Assembly: GCA_913777325.1 (NCBI GenBank)
Contig: CAJYSA010000113.1
Span: 1 to 62,005, forward strand
Direction of reading: 5' to 3'
Length of the DNA stretch: 62,005 bases
Origin: an uncultured Sphingomonas sp.
GTDB taxonomy: Bacteria; Pseudomonadota; Alphaproteobacteria; Sphingomonadales; Sphingomonadaceae
The notes beneath the pieces are model-generated. The model saw only the letters and a list, made by a program, of their open reading frames with translations. It searched no databases and had not been told where the DNA came from. Shown piece by piece: positions 7,713 to 15,916 of this stretch (positions are counted from its first letter, which is position 1; each line of letters opens with the position of its first letter). Made by a program: the position numbers and the translations under genes.

Positions 7713-8494
7713 CGTCCCCGGCCGCGATGCCAGGCGTGCGCCAGCCGGAAGATGCGCGGCCCATCGACCAGATAGCGCCGCCACAGCCGCCCGGGCTGCG
7801 AAGCGAGTCGATGCGCCCATTCCAGCCCCAGGCGCTGCACGACGCGCGGCGCGCGGCGCTGCCGCCCGACGATGAAGTCCAGCGACGCGCCGATGCACAG
7901 CGCGCAGCCGGTGGCGCCATCCGCCGCCGCGATTCGCGCCGCGAGCAGCTCCTGTTGCGGCGACCCGACGGCGATCAGCAGGAATCGCGCCCGCGACTCG
8001 CGCCCGAACGCCACCGCCGCCGCCAGCGCGGCGGGGTTGCGCAACATGCCCATCGGCGGGACGTGCTGGACGATATCGAGCGCGGGGAACCGCGCGCGCA
8101 ACGCGCCCAGCAGCGCGTCGTCGCCGCCGATGATCGCGATCCGGTCGCCCGGCTGCGCCACCGTGTCGAACAGCCGCACCGTCAGGTCGCTGCCCGGCGC
8201 CAGCGGCAGCGTGATGCCGTACAGCCGCGCGAGTCGCGCCAGCACGCGGCTGTCGCACAGCACCAGCGCCGCGCCGCGATATGCCTGCCACAGCTCGCGC
8301 CCGACCGGATCGTCCTGCCCCAGCGCGTCGAGTCGCACCAGGTGATCGACATTGGGGGTCACGACATAACGATAGCGATCGCCGGGCCGCACCCGCGACA
8401 GCCACGCCGCCGCCGCCTCGGTATCGAGCGGGTCGAAATCGATGCCGACGAACGCGCGACGCGACGTTGGCGCCACGACCGGATCAATAGGCAT
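7709..8494 (-). CDS. WecG/TagA/CpsF family glycosyltransferase
   Basis: A 261-aa GT26-type transferase that adds a sugar from a nucleotide donor to an undecaprenyl-linked intermediate at the inner face of the membrane. Family features seen are TPNVDHLVRLD near the N-terminus (catalytic-Asp region), the Rossmann segment IAIIGGDDALL, FLLIAVGSPQQELL, and GASLDFIVGRQRRAP, then a basic amphipathic C-terminus. The ATG at 8494 overlaps the end of the GumD-like gene by 11 bp. It directly follows the initiating transferase, so it probably adds the second sugar. Donor and acceptor cannot be read from the sequence. Confidence 0.92.
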   Translation of the reverse strand: MPIDPVVAPTSRRAFVGIDFDPLDTEAAAAWLSRVRPGDRYRYVVTPNVDHLVRLDALGQDDPVGRELWQAYRGAALVLCDSRVLARLARLYGITLPLAPGSDLTVRLFDTVAQPGDRIAIIGGDDALLGALRARFPALDIVQHVPPMGMLRNPAALAAAVAFGRESRARFLLIAVGSPQQELLAARIAAADGATGCALCIGASLDFIVGRQRRAPRVVQRLGLEWAHRLASQPGRLWRRYLVDGPRIFRLAHAWHRGRGR

Positions 8495-10001
8495 TCTTGT
8501 CGAACGCCAGATTGACGACCGTCTCCACCATGATGCGCAGGTCGAGGCCCAGCGACCAATGGTCGATATAATATCGGTCCAGTTCCACCCGGCGCTTGGC
8601 ACGCTCAATCGTCTGGATCTCGCCGCGCAGCCCGCGCACCTGCGCCAGCCCGGTGATGCCCGGCTTCACGCGGTGTCGCGCCGCATAGCCGCGCACCGCG
8701 TCGAAATAATAATGGTCCCCGACCTTCATATGCGTGGCGTGCGGGCGCGGGCCGACGATCGACATCTCGCCACGCAGGACGTTCCACAATTGCGGCAGCT
8801 CATCGATGCTCAGCTTGCGGATCCAGCGCCCCACCGGGGTCACGCGCGGGTCGCCCTTCGTGGTGCGCGCCGCGCCCGTCACGTCCTGCCGGTCGGTGTA
8901 CATCGACCGGAATTTCCACACCAGGATCTCGCGGTTGTTGAACCCGAAGCGCGGCTGCTTGAAGATCACCGGGCCGCGACTGGTCAGCTTGATCGCGAGC
9001 GCGGTCGCCAGCAGCAGCGGCGACAGGAACACCAGCGCCAGCGTGGCGATCACGAAGTCCTCGACATCCTTCACGATCGTGTTGCCGTCGCGCATCTGCC
9101 GCTGCCACAGCGTCAGCACCGGGATCTGCCCGACGAAGTTCACGCGGTAATCGGGCGCCAGCGCGATCGCCTCGCGCGGGATCAGCGACACGTCGATCGC
9201 CACCTCGCTCAATTTCTCGATGATCAGCTCGATCCGCTCGCGCGTCATGTCGGACAGCGCGATCAGCACCTGGTCCACCTGGCCCTCGCGCGCCATCGCC
9301 AGCAATTCGGGGAAGCCGCCGATGAACGGCAGGTTCCCCACCGGATCGCGCGTCTCGCTGCGGCTGTAATCGTCGGCGATCCCCACCAGCAGCAACTGCG
9401 GCAACGCCTGCAGGTCGAGCATCCGGCAGGTGCGCTCCACCGTGTCCTTGTCGGCGCCGTACAGCACCACGCGCTGGCGGATGCGCCCGCTATCCGCCAG
9501 CCGGCGCAGCGCTGCGCGCAGCACGAAGCGGCTGACGAACAGGGTCGTCGTGACCGATCCGACATAGGCCAGCGTCAGCCCGCGCGAGAATTCGTCGACC
9601 AGCCCGAACTGCCACACCACCGCACTGCTGAGCAGCGCCGACATCAGGTAATCGACCGCGACCGCGGTGTCGCCGGATTGCAGGACCGAGAACGACTGGC
9701 TGTATACCCCGCGCGACTGGCGGATCAGGAAGAAGGCGATGGCGGCGATGAAGCCCGCGGCGGTGTGGACGCCCGGCACCACCTCCTGCCGGAACACCAA
9801 AGTATACAGGATCACCGCCACCGGCACGCTGACCACCAGGCACAGCAGGTCGACCGTGAACACCAATGAGGGGATCACGTTCGACGTGAAGCGTCGACCC
9901 TGGACCGTCCGTGTCGCCGTCACCCGTGCCTGTCCCGTCGCTTCCCGTCCGGCGCCGTCGTCGATGCCATCGGCGGGGCCGCCGTCGCCCCGCGTCACCA
10001 T
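8484..10001 (-). CDS. Undecaprenyl-phosphate glucose phosphotransferase, GumD/SpsB-like
   Basis: A 505-aa polyisoprenyl-phosphate hexose-1-phosphate transferase that starts exopolysaccharide repeat synthesis. It has an N-terminal part with about four membrane segments (residues 45-170), a CoA-binding-like nucleotide fold around 175-310 (VVLYGADKDTVE), and a C-terminal sugar-transferase domain with a membrane hairpin near 320-345, FKQPRFGFNN, KFRSM, DELPQLWNVLRGEMSIVGPRP and PGITGLAQV. This matches GumD and the sphingan enzyme SpsB/GelB; the sugar is probably glucose by family but is not proven. The start at 10001 overlaps the end of the upstream TPR lipoprotein gene. Confidence 0.94.
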   Translation of the reverse strand: MVTRGDGGPADGIDDGAGREATGQARVTATRTVQGRRFTSNVIPSLVFTVDLLCLVVSVPVAVILYTLVFRQEVVPGVHTAAGFIAAIAFFLIRQSRGVYSQSFSVLQSGDTAVAVDYLMSALLSSAVVWQFGLVDEFSRGLTLAYVGSVTTTLFVSRFVLRAALRRLADSGRIRQRVVLYGADKDTVERTCRMLDLQALPQLLLVGIADDYSRSETRDPVGNLPFIGGFPELLAMAREGQVDQVLIALSDMTRERIELIIEKLSEVAIDVSLIPREAIALAPDYRVNFVGQIPVLTLWQRQMRDGNTIVKDVEDFVIATLALVFLSPLLLATALAIKLTSRGPVIFKQPRFGFNNREILVWKFRSMYTDRQDVTGAARTTKGDPRVTPVGRWIRKLSIDELPQLWNVLRGEMSIVGPRPHATHMKVGDHYYFDAVRGYAARHRVKPGITGLAQVRGLRGEIQTIERAKRRVELDRYYIDHWSLGLDLRIMVETVVNLAFDKNAY

Positions 10002-11422
10002 TGCGACCGTGCTAGCTGCTTTTTCTCAACAAATCGCTGATCCAGTGCGGGGAGTTCGTCGCGGCGACCCGCTTTGATCAGAAAGGCACGCAAGCCATTG
10101 AACAGCAACGGGTCCGCGCCGACGTCCTCGATGCCGGCACGATAGGTGTTCTCCGCCAGTTGCGGCTGCCCGGCCAGCGCATAGGCGCGCGCCAGGCGGA
10201 CGCGATCGTCGGCCGACCGCGGCTTGCTCGCCACCAGCCGCTGCGCGTCGAACACCGCCTGCCGCCCGCGCCCGGTGCGCAGATACACGTCGGCGCGCGC
10301 GCGGAGCGCCATGATATTGCCCTCGTCGAACGCCAGCACCTGGTCGAGCAGCGCCAGCGCCTCGCGATCGCGCCCCTGCATCGCCCGCGCCTGCGCCAGC
10401 AGCGCGAGCGGCGCGGCGTTGGCGGAGGTCACCGGCGGCGTCACCAGCGGCGCGATCAGCGCCTCCGCCTCGCCCGGCTGCCCGGCCATCATCAGGAAAT
10501 AGGCGTAGCGCATCTTGTCCGCGCTCGACGCCCCGGGCGCCAGCCGCCGCACATCCTCCAGCGCCTGCGCGCGCGGTTCGTATTGCAGCCACAGCCCCAG
10601 GATGTCGATCAACAGCCCGCCATGCTCGCCATTGCTCGCCATCGGATAGGTCAGGTCATGCGCCGCCGCCCGGTCGCCCAGCCGATAGAGCGTGCGCGCA
10701 TAGTTCACGCGCAGCTTCAGGTCGTTGGGGCGCATCTGCACTTCGTGCCCCTGCGCCTCCTTCTGCCCGGCCAAATTGCCGAACCGCCCCGACATGTCGC
10801 CCAGCGCGTCGAGCGCGGCGGCATCGCTCGGGTGTCCCGCGACATAATCGCGCAGCAGCGTCAGCGCCGCCTTGTCGTCGCCCTTCCCGGCCAGCGCACG
10901 CGCCTTCAGGATCGTCGCGTTCGCGTCGTCGACCCGCGCCGCCAGCACCGTCTCGGCCCGCTTCAGCGCGGCGTCATAGTCGCGGTTGCGCAGCGCGACG
11001 AAGCCCAGCGTCGTCTGCGGTGCCAGATCGTCGGGGCGCAGCACCAGCACCTGCTTGGCGTAACGCTGCGCCTCGTCGTTGTGGCCGCCGATCACCGCCA
11101 GATCGGCCAGCGCCTGCAACACCGTCGGGCGGCTGTGGTCCAGCTCGTTGGCGCGCAGATAGGCGTTATACGCCCCCGAATAATCGCCCATCGACAGCTG
11201 CACGACGCCCAGTTGCTGCCAATAGTCGGGGTTCGCGTCGTCGAACGCCACCGCCTGCTGCATCGCCAGCCGCGCCATCGCCGGATTGTTGTCGGCCATC
11301 GCGGATTCGTAGATCGCGGCGAACTTGGCCGCGCGCTCCTCGCGCGAATGGCACGCCGACAGCAGGGCGAGCGCCACCAGCGGCGCCAGCGTCAGCCGTC
11401 GCCGCGTTTCGACCCGCTTCAT
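9995..11422 (-). CDS. TPR-repeat lipoprotein of the exopolysaccharide locus
   Basis: A 475-aa lipoprotein: a signal peptide with lipobox LLSAC (Cys about 23), then tandem tetratricopeptide-like repeats over nearly the whole length (for example NPDYWQQLGVVQLSMGDYSGAY and the blocks after it every 34 residues or so). Such proteins in PEP-CTERM/EPS loci (PrsT-like) and in sphingan or alginate systems act as periplasmic scaffolds joining synthesis and export. ATGATG at 11425/11422 offers two starts. A much longer upstream frame is open but lacks coding character. It is the first gene of the minus-strand EPS operon and diverges from the export genes at 11606. Confidence 0.88.
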   Translation of the reverse strand: MKRVETRRRLTLAPLVALALLSACHSREERAAKFAAIYESAMADNNPAMARLAMQQAVAFDDANPDYWQQLGVVQLSMGDYSGAYNAYLRANELDHSRPTVLQALADLAVIGGHNDEAQRYAKQVLVLRPDDLAPQTTLGFVALRNRDYDAALKRAETVLAARVDDANATILKARALAGKGDDKAALTLLRDYVAGHPSDAAALDALGDMSGRFGNLAGQKEAQGHEVQMRPNDLKLRVNYARTLYRLGDRAAAHDLTYPMASNGEHGGLLIDILGLWLQYEPRAQALEDVRRLAPGASSADKMRYAYFLMMAGQPGEAEALIAPLVTPPVTSANAAPLALLAQARAMQGRDREALALLDQVLAFDEGNIMALRARADVYLRTGRGRQAVFDAQRLVASKPRSADDRVRLARAYALAGQPQLAENTYRAGIEDVGADPLLFNGLRAFLIKAGRRDELPALDQRFVEKKQLARSQW

Positions 11423-11425
11423 CAT

Positions 11426-11605
11426 CTGTGCACGCACAAGAATGCTGCCTACCCCCGACAATCTCGTACGTATTTCGTAAGGAAAATGCTGTATGGCACC
11501 TGACGGTCGGCGCTTTACCCGATAAGGGACGGGCTGGCAAACGATGGAAGAGCCGATGTGCAGGTCAGCACCGAAGGTGCGGGCAGGTCGGCATGGGGGA
11601 ACGAC
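11426..11605. promoter_or_regulatory. Divergent intergenic region between the two EPS transcription units
   Basis: 180 bp between the starts of the TPR lipoprotein (minus) and the OPX exporter (plus). Both operons must be driven from here. The stretch at 11458-11490 is comparatively AT-rich (CGTACGTATTTCGTAAGG), and a short palindrome TGTGCACGCACA lies near 11426. No recognised operator can be named. Confidence 0.45.
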
Positions 11606-12214
11606 ATGAAGACCAAGCTTCTCTGCGGCGCCTTCCTGCTGCTGGTCCAGGCGGCACCCGCGCTGGCGCAGCAGCAGGCGCGCGCGACGGCGCCCGCCGC
11701 CGCCACCGCGCTGACGCCATATCGCATCAATCCGGGTGACGAGCTTGACGTCTTCGTCTGGGGCGAGGAACGCCTCCAGCGGACGGTCCGCGTCCTGCCC
11801 GACGGCACCTTCTCCTTCCCGCTGGTCGGCAAGGTCGACGCGCTGAACGCGCTGCCCAGCGAGATCGAGGCGCGCATCACCAAGGGGCTCGAGTCGCAAT
11901 ATCGCACCGCGGTGCCGCAGGTGACGGTGTCGGTGAAGACCCCCGCCGGGCTGCAATTCTCGGTGCTCGGCAAGGTGCGCACCCCCGGGTCGTTCAATCC
12001 GGGCCGCTACGTCAACGTGCTCGAGGCGCTCAGCTTCGCCGGCGGACCGGCCGAGTTCGCGCAGCTCGGCAACGTCGTGATCATCCGCAAGACGCCGAAC
12101 GGCTCGCAGGCGATCCGCGTCAAGCTGAACGACATCCTGAAGGGCCAGGTCGCCGACGTGTCGAACGAAACGCTGCCGCTGGTGCGCGGCGGCGACACGG
12201 TCATCGTCCCGTGA
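11606..12214 (+). CDS. Polysaccharide export outer-membrane protein (OPX, Wza/GumB family)
   Basis: A 202-aa export channel component. It has a signal peptide (1-22, APALAQ), the Poly_export domain beginning YRINPGDELDVFVWG at about residue 38, and a SLBB-like segment (FSVLGKVRTPGSFNPGRY) from about 115. There is no lipobox and it is short, like GumB and sphingan GelD/SpsD-type proteins rather than E. coli Wza. The ATG at 11606 has a GGGGGA site; the upstream in-frame ATG at 11558 lacks one. It is followed by a beta-barrel gene through a GTGA overlap, then a co-polymerase and a kinase: the first of two export modules in this window. Confidence 0.93.
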   Translation: MKTKLLCGAFLLLVQAAPALAQQQARATAPAAATALTPYRINPGDELDVFVWGEERLQRTVRVLPDGTFSFPLVGKVDALNALPSEIEARITKGLESQYRTAVPQVTVSVKTPAGLQFSVLGKVRTPGSFNPGRYVNVLEALSFAGGPAEFAQLGNVVIIRKTPNGSQAIRVKLNDILKGQVADVSNETLPLVRGGDTVIVP

Positions 12215-13428
12215 GGCGCGCCGCGACGCTGGCGCGCGGCGCCTCCGCCCTGTTGCTGACCGGCACGCTCGCCGCGCTGCCGCTCGCGCCGCTCGACGCG
12301 CAGGAAACCCGCGCCGCGGTCGACGTGTCGGTGGGGGGCAGCTATTCGACCAATCCGTTCCTGATCCGGGGCGGCGGCGCGGGCGCCTTCGCCACCGAGC
12401 TGGCGGTCACCCCGCAGGTCACCTTCCTCGACGAACGCAGCGAGGCGACGATCCTCGCGCGCTATCGCCGCAGCGACTATCTGACCCGCTACAGCGCCGC
12501 CGAGGGGTACGGCGTGGCCGCGCAGGCGCGCCGCGCGATGACGCCGACGCTCACCGCGCGCGCCGACCTGTCGTTCGACAGCTCGATCATCGGGCAGAAC
12601 GGGCTGGGCGTCGTCGGAGTCGTCGATCCTACGTTGCAGCCGACGCCGGGCACGCCCGACATCGCGGTGATCGGGCTGAACCAGCGCCAGAACGCGATCG
12701 TCGCCGGGCTGGGCGCGGACTGGCGCGTCGGCCCGCGCGACACGCTGACCGCGCAGGGCAGCGTCAGCCGGATCACCTATGACGGCAATTCCGCCGCGCT
12801 CCTGTCGTCGCGCACCACCGCCGCGACCGTCGGCTACAGCCGCGCGCTGTCGGAGCGGACCAGCATCGGCGTGCAGGGCTCGGGATCGTGGATCAACTAT
12901 GATCGTCCCGGTTATTCGGGCCACACCTATTCGCCGCAGTTCACGCTCAATCGCCAGATCAGCCAGCAGATCCGCTTCTCGCTGGGCGCGGGCGTGATCT
13001 TCGTCTCGTCGACCACGCCGTTCGGCACCTCGAACGTCACCGGGCTGTCGGGCACGTTCAACGGCTGTCGCGAGGCGGGGCGCACGACGCAGTGCCTGCG
13101 CGCGTTCAGCGACGCGCAGCCGACCGGGCTGGGCGACGTCTCGCGGCGCTACGGCGGCACGTTCGACTATTCGTATCGCCTGCGCGAGAGCGACGTGGTG
13201 CGCGCGACGATCGACTATTCGCACCTGACCGCCACCTCGAACACCACGCTCCAGGTGCCGTCGGTCGGCTTCCTGGGCGGCTCGGTCAGCTACGAGCGCG
13301 GCTTCACGCGGCGGCTCTTCGCGGGCGCGTCGGTGGGTTATCGTCAGGCGACCGGCGACGGGTTCGGCAATCCGAACGACGTCACCTTCCGCCTTTTCCT
13401 GCGTACCAGATTGGGTGACCGTCGGTGA
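12211..13428 (+). CDS. Outer-membrane beta-barrel protein of the first EPS export module
   Basis: A 405-aa protein with a signal peptide (1-30, cleavage near LDAQ-E) and a body of alternating aromatic/polar strands ending in FRLFLRTRLGDRR, as in putative beta-barrel porins encoded in sphingan clusters (GelF-like). It probably forms or assists the outer-membrane exit for the polymer together with the upstream OPX protein. The GTG start overlaps the OPX stop (GTGA), and the stop overlaps the GTG of the next gene. No enzymatic motif was seen. Confidence 0.85.
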   Translation: MRRAATLARGASALLLTGTLAALPLAPLDAQETRAAVDVSVGGSYSTNPFLIRGGGAGAFATELAVTPQVTFLDERSEATILARYRRSDYLTRYSAAEGYGVAAQARRAMTPTLTARADLSFDSSIIGQNGLGVVGVVDPTLQPTPGTPDIAVIGLNQRQNAIVAGLGADWRVGPRDTLTAQGSVSRITYDGNSAALLSSRTTAATVGYSRALSERTSIGVQGSGSWINYDRPGYSGHTYSPQFTLNRQISQQIRFSLGAGVIFVSSTTPFGTSNVTGLSGTFNGCREAGRTTQCLRAFSDAQPTGLGDVSRRYGGTFDYSYRLRESDVVRATIDYSHLTATSNTTLQVPSVGFLGGSVSYERGFTRRLFAGASVGYRQATGDGFGNPNDVTFRLFLRTRLGDRR

Positions 13429-14900
13429 GTGACAGCGTAGACCTCGAAGAACCGTCCGCCGGGGGCGGCGGCTTCATCAATTACATCCCGCGCATCCTGT
13501 GGGAGCGCAAGTGGCTCGTGATCGTGCCGTTCGTGCTGCTGTCGGTGGCCGGGGTGGTCGCGGCATTCATGCTGCCGCGCATCTACCGCTCCAGCGCGAC
13601 CTTGCTGGTCGAATCGCAGGAGCTGCCCTCCGCGCTCGTCACCTCGCCGATGAACACGATCATCGACCAGCGGATCGCCAAGATCCGCGAGCAGGTGCTC
13701 AGCCGCGGCGATCTGATCGAGCTGATCGAGCAGAACAACCTGTACGAGGCGGACCGCCGGTCCAAGCCGCTGTCGTCGATCGTGACGAAGATGCAGGACG
13801 CGACGAAGCTCGACGCGGTCAGCGGCGATATCGGTGGCGGCGCGGCGGCGCCCTCGGGCGGCACGAACACGATCGCCTTCACGATGAGCTATGACTACGC
13901 CGATCCGGCCAAGGCGCAGGCGGTGATGCAGAGCTTCGTCAGCCGCTTCCTGGAGATCGACGCCACCACCATGGCGGCGCAGGCGAACAACACCGTCGAC
14001 TTCCTTCAGGATCAGTCGCGCAAGCTGACCGAGCAGATCAACGCCATCGAGGGGCAGATCACCGCGATCAAGGCCCGCAACGGCAGCGCGCTGGCGGTCG
14101 GCGGCATGGTGATGCCCGCCAACACCGGCACCTACAGCGCGCAGATCGCGCAGTTGCAGGGCGAGAACCGCCAGTTGATGGCGCAGATGCAGCGCAGCGG
14201 CGGCAAGGATCCGATGGTGCAGCAGGCCGAATCGGCGCTGATCGCGGCCCGCGCGGTCTTCGCCGAAAGCCACCCGGACGTCGTGCGGGCGAAGTCGCGG
14301 CTGCAACAGGCCAAGGAGATCGCCGCCTCGCAGGGCGCCGGCTCCGACGGCGCGCTGATCCAGAGTCAGATCCAAGCCAACAACGCGCAGATCGCGCAGC
14401 TTCAGCAATATCGCGCCTCCGACGAGGCCCGCGCCGCGGCCGGCATGGCGGCGCAGTCGCGCGGCCCCGCGCTGCAGGAGCAGGTCTCGCAGCTTGAGGC
14501 GCGGGCCGCCGGCCTGCGCGATCAACTCCGCGACGTGTCGGGCAACGTGCTGCGCGCGCAGAATTCGGCGCGCATGGCGCAGGAACAGAAGGGTGAGCGG
14601 CTGTCGGTCGTCGATCCGCCCTCGGCCCCGGACAAGCCGGTGTCGCCCAACCGCCTGCTGCTGATCGGCGGCGGGATCGGCGCGGGCCTTGGCCTGGGTA
14701 TCGTCCTGGCACTGGGGCTGGAGCTGCTGCTGCGCCCGATCCGTGGCGTCGCGCAGATCCAGGGGCTCGGGCTGGAGCCGCTGGCGCTGGTGCCCACCTT
14801 CGTCCCCGATCTGCCGGCGGGTGAGAAGCCGCGCCGCTTCGCCCGCCTGCTGCCGTGGCGCCGCCGCCGCCGCGCGGCCCAGCCGCAGGGGGCCATTTGA
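13425..14900 (+). CDS. Polysaccharide co-polymerase / chain-length regulator (Wzz-GumC type)
   Basis: A 491-aa inner-membrane protein. A Wzz domain spans the N-terminal part with TM1 at about residues 29-51, and a long periplasmic coiled-coil region (about 170-390; Gln/Ala-rich heptads such as QIAQLQGENRQLMAQMQ) leads to TM2 at about 412-434, preceded by the Pro-rich DPPSAPDKPVSPN motif typical of PCP-2 proteins. No kinase domain is fused; a separate ATPase gene follows with a TGATG overlap. The split resembles sphingan GelC/GelE. Its role is control of polymer length and coupling of the polymerase to the export channel. Confidence 0.92.
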   Translation: MSDSVDLEEPSAGGGGFINYIPRILWERKWLVIVPFVLLSVAGVVAAFMLPRIYRSSATLLVESQELPSALVTSPMNTIIDQRIAKIREQVLSRGDLIELIEQNNLYEADRRSKPLSSIVTKMQDATKLDAVSGDIGGGAAAPSGGTNTIAFTMSYDYADPAKAQAVMQSFVSRFLEIDATTMAAQANNTVDFLQDQSRKLTEQINAIEGQITAIKARNGSALAVGGMVMPANTGTYSAQIAQLQGENRQLMAQMQRSGGKDPMVQQAESALIAARAVFAESHPDVVRAKSRLQQAKEIAASQGAGSDGALIQSQIQANNAQIAQLQQYRASDEARAAAGMAAQSRGPALQEQVSQLEARAAGLRDQLRDVSGNVLRAQNSARMAQEQKGERLSVVDPPSAPDKPVSPNRLLLIGGGIGAGLGLGIVLALGLELLLRPIRGVAQIQGLGLEPLALVPTFVPDLPAGEKPRRFARLLPWRRRRRAAQPQGAI

Positions 14901-15700
14901 TGACCGAGGTAGTCATGACCAAGATCGCCAGCGACCTGCGCCCGGAGGCGCCGATCCCGTCGCTGCAGGAGGCGCGGCAGTTCGCCTGGTCGACCGCCGT
15001 CGCCAAGCAGCGCGGCATCTATGGCTTCGACAGCCGCGACGTGCGCTCGCGCCCGTTCAACATGCTGCGCTCGCGGTTGCTCAAGCTGCACCGGGCGAAG
15101 GGCTGGCGGCTGTTCGGGATCGTCTCGGCCACCCCGGCGGTCGGCAAGTCGTTCGTCGCCACCAACCTGTCGGCGGCGCTGTCCCGCACGCCGGGCATCG
15201 ACACGACGCTGGTCGATCTCGATCTGCGTCGCGGATCGATCGCCGCCAATTTCGGGCTGACCGTCGAGCACGGGATGCGCGACTTCCTCGAAGGCACCGT
15301 GCCGTCGCTGGAGACGCTGGCGGTGCATCCGGAGGGTGAGCGGCTGGTGATCCTGCCCACCGACAACGCACCCGCCCGCTCGGCGGAGCTGTTGTCGTCG
15401 CCGCGCATGGACGCGGTGGTCGCCGCGATGCGCGCGCGCCCGACGCACAGCCTGTTCCTGTGCGATCTGCCGCCGGTGTTCGCCAACGACGATGCCACGA
15501 TCGTCACCACGAAGCTGGACGCGTTCATCCTGGTCGTCGAAGAAGGCCGCACCACCCGCAAGCAAATCCAGGACGCGCTGCACGTCCTCGATCAGGCACC
15601 GTGCGCGGGCGTCGTCCTCAACCGCTTCGACGGCGGGTTGCTGACCGACAATTATGGCTACGGCTACGGCGCGGGCTACAGCGACTATTACAACAAGTAA
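14900..15700 (+). CDS. Stand-alone BY-kinase-like ATPase for EPS synthesis
   Basis: A 266-aa cytoplasmic P-loop protein of the bacterial tyrosine-kinase/MinD group. The Walker A is SATPAVGKS (Lys83), the Walker A' is LVDLDLRRG (Asp106/108), and Walker B lies around LFLCDLPPV. The C-terminal 16 residues hold six tyrosines (NYGYGYGAGYSDYYNK), the usual autophosphorylation cluster. It should act on or with the co-polymerase encoded immediately upstream (overlapping TGATG), as in the split CapA/CapB and GelC/GelE pairs. I chose the ATG at 14900 over an in-frame ATG at 14855 because of the overlap. The P-loop has Ala-Val where Gly-Glu is common. Confidence 0.9.
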   Translation: MTEVVMTKIASDLRPEAPIPSLQEARQFAWSTAVAKQRGIYGFDSRDVRSRPFNMLRSRLLKLHRAKGWRLFGIVSATPAVGKSFVATNLSAALSRTPGIDTTLVDLDLRRGSIAANFGLTVEHGMRDFLEGTVPSLETLAVHPEGERLVILPTDNAPARSAELLSSPRMDAVVAAMRARPTHSLFLCDLPPVFANDDATIVTTKLDAFILVVEEGRTTRKQIQDALHVLDQAPCAGVVLNRFDGGLLTDNYGYGYGAGYSDYYNK

Positions 15701-15707
15701 CCCCGGT

Positions 15708-15732
15708 GGCGGGGGCCGGCGCCGCCCCCGCC
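15708..15732 (+). terminator. GC-rich hairpin after the first EPS export operon
   Basis: GGCGGGGGC pairs with GCCCCCGCC across a seven-base loop, 8 bp past the kinase stop codon. No clear T-run follows (ATCTCTG), so it is a probable rather than textbook terminator. Confidence 0.6.
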
Positions 15733-15767
15733 ATCTCTGCCCCGTCGCACGCGGGCATGGGAGTCTG

Positions 15768-15807
15768 ATGACCTGCGGCGTCGTCAAATGACATGCGGCG
15801 TCGTCAA
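15768..15807. repeat. Two tandem copies of a 20-bp direct repeat
   Basis: ATGACCTGCGGCGTCGTCAA (15768-15787) is followed directly by ATGACATGCGGCGTCGTCAA (15788-15807), 19 of 20 bases identical. They abut a long inverted repeat and lie between convergent genes. No function is known. Confidence 0.85.
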
Positions 15808-15810
15808 ACT

Positions 15811-15887
15811 CGTCATTGCGAGCGCAGCGAAGCAATCCAGGGCCGGATCAGGACGTCCTGGATTGCTTCGCTGCGCTCGCAATGACG
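15811..15887. repeat. Long inverted repeat (31-bp arms), dispersed palindromic element
   Basis: The arms 15811-15841 and 15857-15887 are perfect reverse complements (core CATTGCGAGCGCAGCGAAGC) around a 15-base spacer. Half of the same element, with two changes, occurs at 23559-23588, so this is a dispersed family. Sequences of this type are common between genes in alphaproteobacteria. Here it sits between the convergent kinase gene and the DUF5694 gene and could end transcription from both sides. Confidence 0.9.
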
Positions 15888-15916
15888 ATCGCGGGTCAAG
15901 GTGACGTCGTCGCCGT

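Noticed and set aside
11423-11956. Upstream extension of the TPR lipoprotein reading frame.
   Set aside because: The extension runs antisense through the OPX gene, lacks a signal peptide, and would place the lipobox in the middle of the protein.
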